The notes beneath the pieces were generated by a model. It had not been told where the DNA came from, made no database searches, and saw only the letters and a list, made by a program, of their open reading frames with translations. A program made the translations under genes and the position numbers. From positions 1 to 35,663 of the forward strand of contig JBBQXF010000047.1 of NCBI GenBank assembly GCA_038209965.1: DNA of 35,663 nt, written 5' to 3'. Positions 32,124 to 35,663 of this stretch are shown one piece after another; within the stretch, counting starts at the first letter, position 1; every line of letters starts with the position of its first letter. The DNA comes from JALONO01 sp038209965 (lineage in GTDB: Bacteria; Bacteroidota; Bacteroidia; Cytophagales; Thermoflexibacteraceae).

Positions 32124-32705
32124 CTAAACGATTTGACGCAAGAAATCCACCAATTGCTGGACAGCCCGGCCGCGGTGGCTGATGGCATTTTTGGTGGCCA
32201 AGGGCATTTGGGCAAAGGAAAACAATTGGCCAACCGGCTGGAATATGGGATCATAGCCAAAGCCTTGCCCGCCTTGGGGCGCGGTCAGAATTTCCCCCTC
32301 AACTGTGCCAGTGAACTGGTGAACCTGGCCTTGCCAGATCAAAGTGATCACGGTTTTGAACCGGGCTTGGCGGTCGGTGGCACCCCGCAAATGGTGCAGC
32401 AGGCGCTGGTTGTTGTCCTCGGCACTGCGCTGGGGACCAGCGTAATAGGCAGTGTGCACGCCGGGCGCACCACCCAGAGCGGCCACCTCGAGGCCCGAAT
32501 CATCGGCAAAACAATTGACTCCGGTCCGCTCCCACACGTACTGGGCCTTGAAAAGCGAATTGCCCTCAATGGTGGGCGCATCCTCGGGGATTTCCTCACC
32601 GATGCCCACTTCATCCAACGACATTAGATGATAGCCGCTGGGGAGTTGAGCTTGGATTTCGGTCAACTTGTGGGCGTTGCGGCTGGCAAAACACAACTGG
32701 ATCAT
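32124..32705 (-). CDS. rdgB: Non-canonical purine NTP pyrophosphatase, RdgB/HAM1 family
   Basis: A 193-residue enzyme that hydrolyses dITP, ITP and XTP to monophosphates, keeping deaminated purines out of nucleic acids. Motifs are ASRNAHKLTEI near the N-terminus, ADDSGLEV (Asp68, Asp69), PGVHTAYYAG, GFGYDPIF and the C-terminal ISHRGRA. Length and active site are complete. Its ATG overlaps the stop codon of the neighbouring lipoprotein gene by four bases (ATGA) in the order lipoprotein stop after rdgB start, so the FKBP lipoprotein is translated first and rdgB is coupled to it. Confidence 0.95.
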   Translation of the reverse strand: MIQLCFASRNAHKLTEIQAQLPSGYHLMSLDEVGIGEEIPEDAPTIEGNSLFKAQYVWERTGVNCFADDSGLEVAALGGAPGVHTAYYAGPQRSAEDNNQRLLHHLRGATDRQARFKTVITLIWQGQVHQFTGTVEGEILTAPQGGQGFGYDPIFQPVGQLFSFAQMPLATKNAISHRGRAVQQLVDFLRQIV

Positions 32706-33205
32706 TGTCGGCGCGACAAGCTGATCAGTTCCACTTCAAATACCAGAATCGAGTTGGGCGGAATGATGAGCCGACCAGTATTGCGATCGCTTTGGCCTGA
32801 TCCGCCATAGGCCAAGGTGGAGGGGATATATAGCTCGCGCCGCTCGCCCTGCTGCATTTGGGGGAGCATCACCTGCCAGCCGGGGATGGTGTTGTTCAAT
32901 ACCAATCGGGCTGGGGTATCGGTAAACTTGGTCGTATCAAATACTTTTCCGTACAATACCGTCCCGGTGTATTTGACCGAAACGGTGTCAAATGCCTGTG
33001 GCTTTACATTGGTATTGGAAGGGGCCAATATGCGGAAGTAAATGCCTGAGGGGTCGCGTTCAGCCTGAATGTTTTTGTCGGCCAAGTACTCCCGGATAAT
33101 TTGATCTTCGCGCCGCTGCAAATTGGCGGAGTCAACTTCATTTCGGCTTTTGCAGCCCGCCAGCAAAAGAACAGCCAGCAAAAGGGGACCAATCAATTTG
33201 TTCAT
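32702..33205 (-). CDS. FKBP-type peptidyl-prolyl isomerase lipoprotein
   Basis: A 167-residue lipoprotein: a signal peptide with lipobox LLAGC (Cys18), a short linker (NEVDSANLQRREDQIIREYL) and an FKBP domain from about residue 55. FKBP elements are VSVKYTGTVLYGKVFDTTK, the IPGWQVMLPQM segment, and LAYGGSGQ...IPPNSILVFEVELI. It should act on exported proteins at the inner face of the outer membrane. Bacteroidota GldI belongs to this class, but no gliding genes are nearby, so that name is not used. It overlaps rdgB by four bases. A -7-like TACTTTTG lies at 33329-33336, 124 bases upstream, without a clear -33 element. Confidence 0.9.
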   Translation of the reverse strand: MNKLIGPLLLAVLLLAGCKSRNEVDSANLQRREDQIIREYLADKNIQAERDPSGIYFRILAPSNTNVKPQAFDTVSVKYTGTVLYGKVFDTTKFTDTPARLVLNNTIPGWQVMLPQMQQGERRELYIPSTLAYGGSGQSDRNTGRLIIPPNSILVFEVELISLSRRQ

Positions 33206-33349
33206 GAGGAGCGATATTTACACCAAAAACTACTTTGTGGCTTGTTTTGTGGGGGCGGATCAAGCGGATTGATCCATTCACCAAACGCCAACATTGACCA
33301 GTGCAGACAAGCCCGACCAGATCGTTGGCAAAAGTACACTTTTTTTGGT

Positions 33350-34033
33350 TTATGCCTGCTTGATGGGCTCATCGCGCAGGAGGCGGCCATCCATCAGCTC
33401 GATCAAGCGGGTGCCGTATTGAGCGTTGGCCTCCGAGTGGGTCACTTGGATGATGGTCATGCCCTCGCTGTTCAATTTTTGGAACAGTTCCATGATTTCT
33501 TGGCCTTGCTTGGAGTGGAGGTTGCCGGTCGGCTCATCGGCCAAGAGCAGTTTGGGCTTGCCAATGATGGCCCGGGCCACGCCCACCAATTGTTGCTGGC
33601 CGCCCGAGAGCTGGCTGGGGAACAGATCCTTTTTGGCCACCATCTGGAACCGATCCAAGATTTCGGCGATCATGCTCTGCCGTTCGGCCGATTTGATGTC
33701 ACGGTAGAGCAGCGGGGTTTCGATGTTTTCATAGACGGTCAATTCATCGATCAGGTGGTAAGCTTGGAACACAAACCCAATGTGGTTTTTATGGATTTCC
33801 GACTTCCGCTTTTCTTTTAACTTTTGGACGGGCTCGCCCAGCAGTTTGTATTCTCCTTCCTCGGGCGCGTCCAACAGGCCAATGATGTTGAGCAGCGACG
33901 ATTTGCCCACCCCGCTCGGGCCCATCAGGGTCACAAATTCGCCCGCCCCAATGGTGAGGTTAATGTCTTTGAGGATGTAGTTCCGTTGGAATTTATTGTC
34001 GTAATATTTGAAAATACTGGCTAGTTCGATCAT
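33350..34033 (-). CDS. ABC transporter ATP-binding protein, LolD/MacB type
   Basis: A 227-residue ATPase with Walker A GPSGVGKSS (38-46), Q-loop Gln90, signature LSGGQQQ (142-148), Walker B LLLADEP (162-168) and the GNL and VTHS segments. The ELTVYENIETPLLYR insert and the length are those of LolD/MacB/FtsE-like ATPases that drive mechanotransmission rather than classical import. In E. coli-type systems LolD partners LolCE for lipoprotein release; no permease is adjacent here. ATG 34033 is the start; the upstream extension of the frame is not conserved in type. Confidence 0.9.
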   Translation of the reverse strand: MIELASIFKYYDNKFQRNYILKDINLTIGAGEFVTLMGPSGVGKSSLLNIIGLLDAPEEGEYKLLGEPVQKLKEKRKSEIHKNHIGFVFQAYHLIDELTVYENIETPLLYRDIKSAERQSMIAEILDRFQMVAKKDLFPSQLSGGQQQLVGVARAIIGKPKLLLADEPTGNLHSKQGQEIMELFQKLNSEGMTIIQVTHSEANAQYGTRLIELMDGRLLRDEPIKQA

Positions 34034-34234
34034 TGGGATAAATAAAATTGAGAATGTCACAAAGAAACAAGTGTTCGCACCTTATTTGGGGCGGCCACTT
34101 CGCGATCCTGAACAAGAACGCAATCCTTTCGCGTAAGTTAACTTTGGCAATTGCGATGCCAGCCTATAAAATGCTGATTGCCAATGATTTAAATTCAATA
34201 AAATTCGTTTGCTTGTTCTCTGGCGGGCGTTGGT

Positions 34235-34248
34235 GTCCGCTTTCGGAC
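34235..34248 (-). terminator. Short hairpin after mazG
   Basis: GTCCG and CGGAC pair around a four-base loop, 20 bases after the mazG stop codon on the minus strand. No U-tract follows, so the terminator call is weak. Confidence 0.25.
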
Positions 34249-34267
34249 GGTGGGGCAAAACGGACGG

Positions 34268-35086
34268 TTAGGGCAATCGCTTGGCCCGGTTCCAATATTC
34301 GTCCATTTCGGCCAAGGTCATTTCGTGGAGGTTTTTGCCCTCTTTCCGGCTCTCGCTTTCCAAATAATTGAACCGTTTGATGAATTTGAGGTTGGTCCGT
34401 TCTAGGGCAGTTTCGGGGTTGATGTTGATGAAACGGGCATAATTGATGAGGGAAAACAGCAAATCGCCAAACTCGGCCTCGGCTTTTTCGTGGTCTATTT
34501 TTTCATTGGCCAAGGTGTTGAACTCGGCTTTGAATTCCTGCATTTCCTCTTCCACTTTTTCCCAAACCTGGGCTTTGTGCTCCCAATCGAAACCTGCGCC
34601 CCGGGCTTTTTCTTGGATCCGGATCGCTTTGACCAGCGCGGGCAACGACTTGGAAACCCCACCCAAAATCGTGGGAGGCTGATCGGTTTTGGTGCTTTTT
34701 TCCTGCAGTTTGATCAGTTCCCAATTGCGTTTCACGGCTTCTTCGTCGTCGGCTCGGGCATTGCCGTAGATGTGGGGGTGGCGGCGGGTGAGTTTTTCGC
34801 AAAGTTGATCGATCACATCGGCCAGATCGAATGCCCCCTGCTCGCTGGCAATGCGGGCATAGAACACGATGTGCAGCAGCAAATCGCCCAACTCTTTTTT
34901 GATCTCCTCGGGATCTTGGGCCATGATCGCATCGGACAGCTCGTAGGTTTCTTCCACGGTGAGGTAGCGCAGCGATGCCATCGTCTGCTTTCGGTCCCAT
35001 GGGCACTGCTCGCGCAGCTCGTTCATAATCTGCAAAATGCGCTGGAGGGCCAGGGCATATTTGGGGTCGGTTGGGTTGGGGATCAT
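34268..35086 (-). CDS. mazG: Nucleoside triphosphate pyrophosphohydrolase MazG
   Basis: A 272-residue enzyme with two MazG domains. The first has CPWDRKQTMASLR, EETYEL (Glu45, Glu46, Glu49) and ELGDLLLHIVFYAR (Glu65, Asp68), the metal-binding EExxE-ExxD set; the second has FEWEH-like FDWEHKAQVWEKVEEEMQEF and EFGDLLFSLINYAR. MazG hydrolyses all NTPs and dNTPs and lowers (p)ppGpp precursors under starvation. The start may be ATG 35086 (MIPNPTDPK) or ATG 35098 four codons earlier (MFSSMIPNP). It is upstream of the ABC ATPase on the same strand, 234 bases away, so probably separately transcribed. Confidence 0.93.
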   Translation of the reverse strand: MIPNPTDPKYALALQRILQIMNELREQCPWDRKQTMASLRYLTVEETYELSDAIMAQDPEEIKKELGDLLLHIVFYARIASEQGAFDLADVIDQLCEKLTRRHPHIYGNARADDEEAVKRNWELIKLQEKSTKTDQPPTILGGVSKSLPALVKAIRIQEKARGAGFDWEHKAQVWEKVEEEMQEFKAEFNTLANEKIDHEKAEAEFGDLLFSLINYARFININPETALERTNLKFIKRFNYLESESRKEGKNLHEMTLAEMDEYWNRAKRLP

Positions 35087-35256
35087 GGATGAAAACATAT
35101 ATGATGAACCAGTTGGCACTTACTTTTCCTTAAAATAACTAGCCATTCAATCTTTGGTTATTGAAATATTTGGGCGCGTTGGAGAATTGAAGATCCCATT
35201 CTTTCGCAAAACAAAATGGAACATTGAAAAACCAGTGCAGCCACGATTGAGGCGGG

Positions 35257-35663
35257 CTAATCTTGGGGCTTGGTTTCACTGGTGGCCTCCACCGGCTTAC
35301 CAAACATCACCTGCCGGAGCTCGGGATCCTCGCCAAATTTCCAGATCAGCCCGTCCACGTAGTAGTGGTAGAGCACGATCATGGTGAAAGGGGCAAACAC
35401 CCACATGGCCCAAGTGTATTGGAGGCCATAAATTTCGATCACCCCGACCACGATACCGTAGAGCATGGCCACGCCAAAAAACTTGGCCACTATTTTGGGG
35501 ATGTGCGGAAACCGGTTGCGCTCATAGTGCATCATCCAGCCTTGGTATTGGATGTCGTGGTAGGCGGTTTCCAAGGCTTCGGCCACCAAAAACGGCGTGG
35601 CCGTGTCAAAGATTATGAATTCGTGGGTGGTGAGCACGGCCAGCCGTTTTTGGTGGCCGAAGC
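35257..35663 (-). CDS. C-terminal part of an uncharacterised membrane protein (runs off window)
   Basis: At least 135 residues; the frame remains open to the window edge, so the N-terminus is outside. Visible features are a hydrophilic stretch HDIQYQGWMMHYERNRFP, two predicted helices (VAKFFGVAMLYGIVVGVIE; WAMWVFAPFTMIVLYHYY) and a short polar tail (WKFGEDPELRQVMFGKP). The VLYHYYVDGLIWKF segment and the histidine-rich HDIQYQ hint at a metal- or heme-containing membrane protein, but I do not recognise the family. The stop codon is TAG at 35257-35259. A GTG at 35637 is in frame but is not likely to be the true start. Confidence 0.65.
   Translation of the reverse strand, partial: FGHQKRLAVLTTHEFIIFDTATPFLVAEALETAYHDIQYQGWMMHYERNRFPHIPKIVAKFFGVAMLYGIVVGVIEIYGLQYTWAMWVFAPFTMIVLYHYYVDGLIWKFGEDPELRQVMFGKPVEATSETKPQD

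Noticed and set aside
1..35663. CRISPR arrays, tRNA or rRNA genes and prophage
   Set aside because: No regularly spaced repeats, no tRNA-like cloverleaf or rRNA sequence and no phage structural genes were seen on reading both strands.

Overview
The window looks like chromosomal sequence from a member of the Bacteroidota, most likely a Cytophagales/Saprospiria-type organism. The evidence is a DUF2141 protein, a Bacteroidota-style exosortase with a small membrane partner, a periplasmic propeller/Y_Y_Y receptor, an ECF sigma/anti-sigma/DUF4097 operon, an M23 peptidase beginning MAKIKYYYD, and promoters of the TTTG-N19-TAnnTTTG type. No rRNA, tRNA, CRISPR array, insertion sequence or prophage was seen. 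Nearly all of it is ordinary core genome with short gaps. The exception is an A+T-rich patch at about 8780-9530.

Layout. 1-1040 (minus): start of an M23 peptidase, a 444-base gap, and a DUF2141 secreted protein with a strong terminator. 1154-3100 (plus): a crotonase and a membrane-anchored metallo-beta-lactamase-fold hydrolase. 3171-7382 (minus): agmatine deiminase, secreted FKBP, a small membrane protein and an exosortase form one likely transcript; ccmC and aroK form a second, separated from it by a terminator. 7469-10930 (plus): an MFS transporter, an orphan DarG C-terminal domain, an orphan TRAP small permease and a DinB-like protein. 10960-15649: a PspB-like small membrane protein, a D-Ala-D-Ala dipeptidase, a nitrilase-family amidase with ffh, an OsmC protein and an HNH protein. 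15959-20813 (plus): the sigma/anti-sigma/DUF4097 operon, fhs and a DUF420 protein. 20896-23355: greA diverging from a rhomboid protease, then a FecCD permease. 23495-31537 (minus): a giant membrane/TPR protein, a propeller receptor without an output domain, and a PpiD-like chaperone. 31663-35663: arfB, then rdgB with an FKBP lipoprotein, an ABC ATPase, mazG and the end of a membrane protein.

Shared themes are envelope folding and surface biogenesis (two FKBPs, PpiD, exosortase, rhomboid, DUF4097, PspB-like protein), translation and transcription quality control (ffh, arfB, greA), nucleotide-pool cleaning (rdgB, mazG) and cytochrome assembly (ccmC, DUF420).

The observations most worth a second look are: (1) the greA leader, which has a perfect promoter followed by an intrinsic terminator before the start codon, resembling the E. 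coli GraL arrangement; (2) a perfect promoter ending six bases before the rhomboid ATG, which predicts a leaderless mRNA; (3) a DarG antitoxin C-terminal domain without its macro domain or DarT toxin; (4) a propeller receptor cut off just after its transmembrane helix, next to a 1026-residue membrane/TPR protein; (5) an exosortase unit joined to an FKBP and agmatine deiminase.
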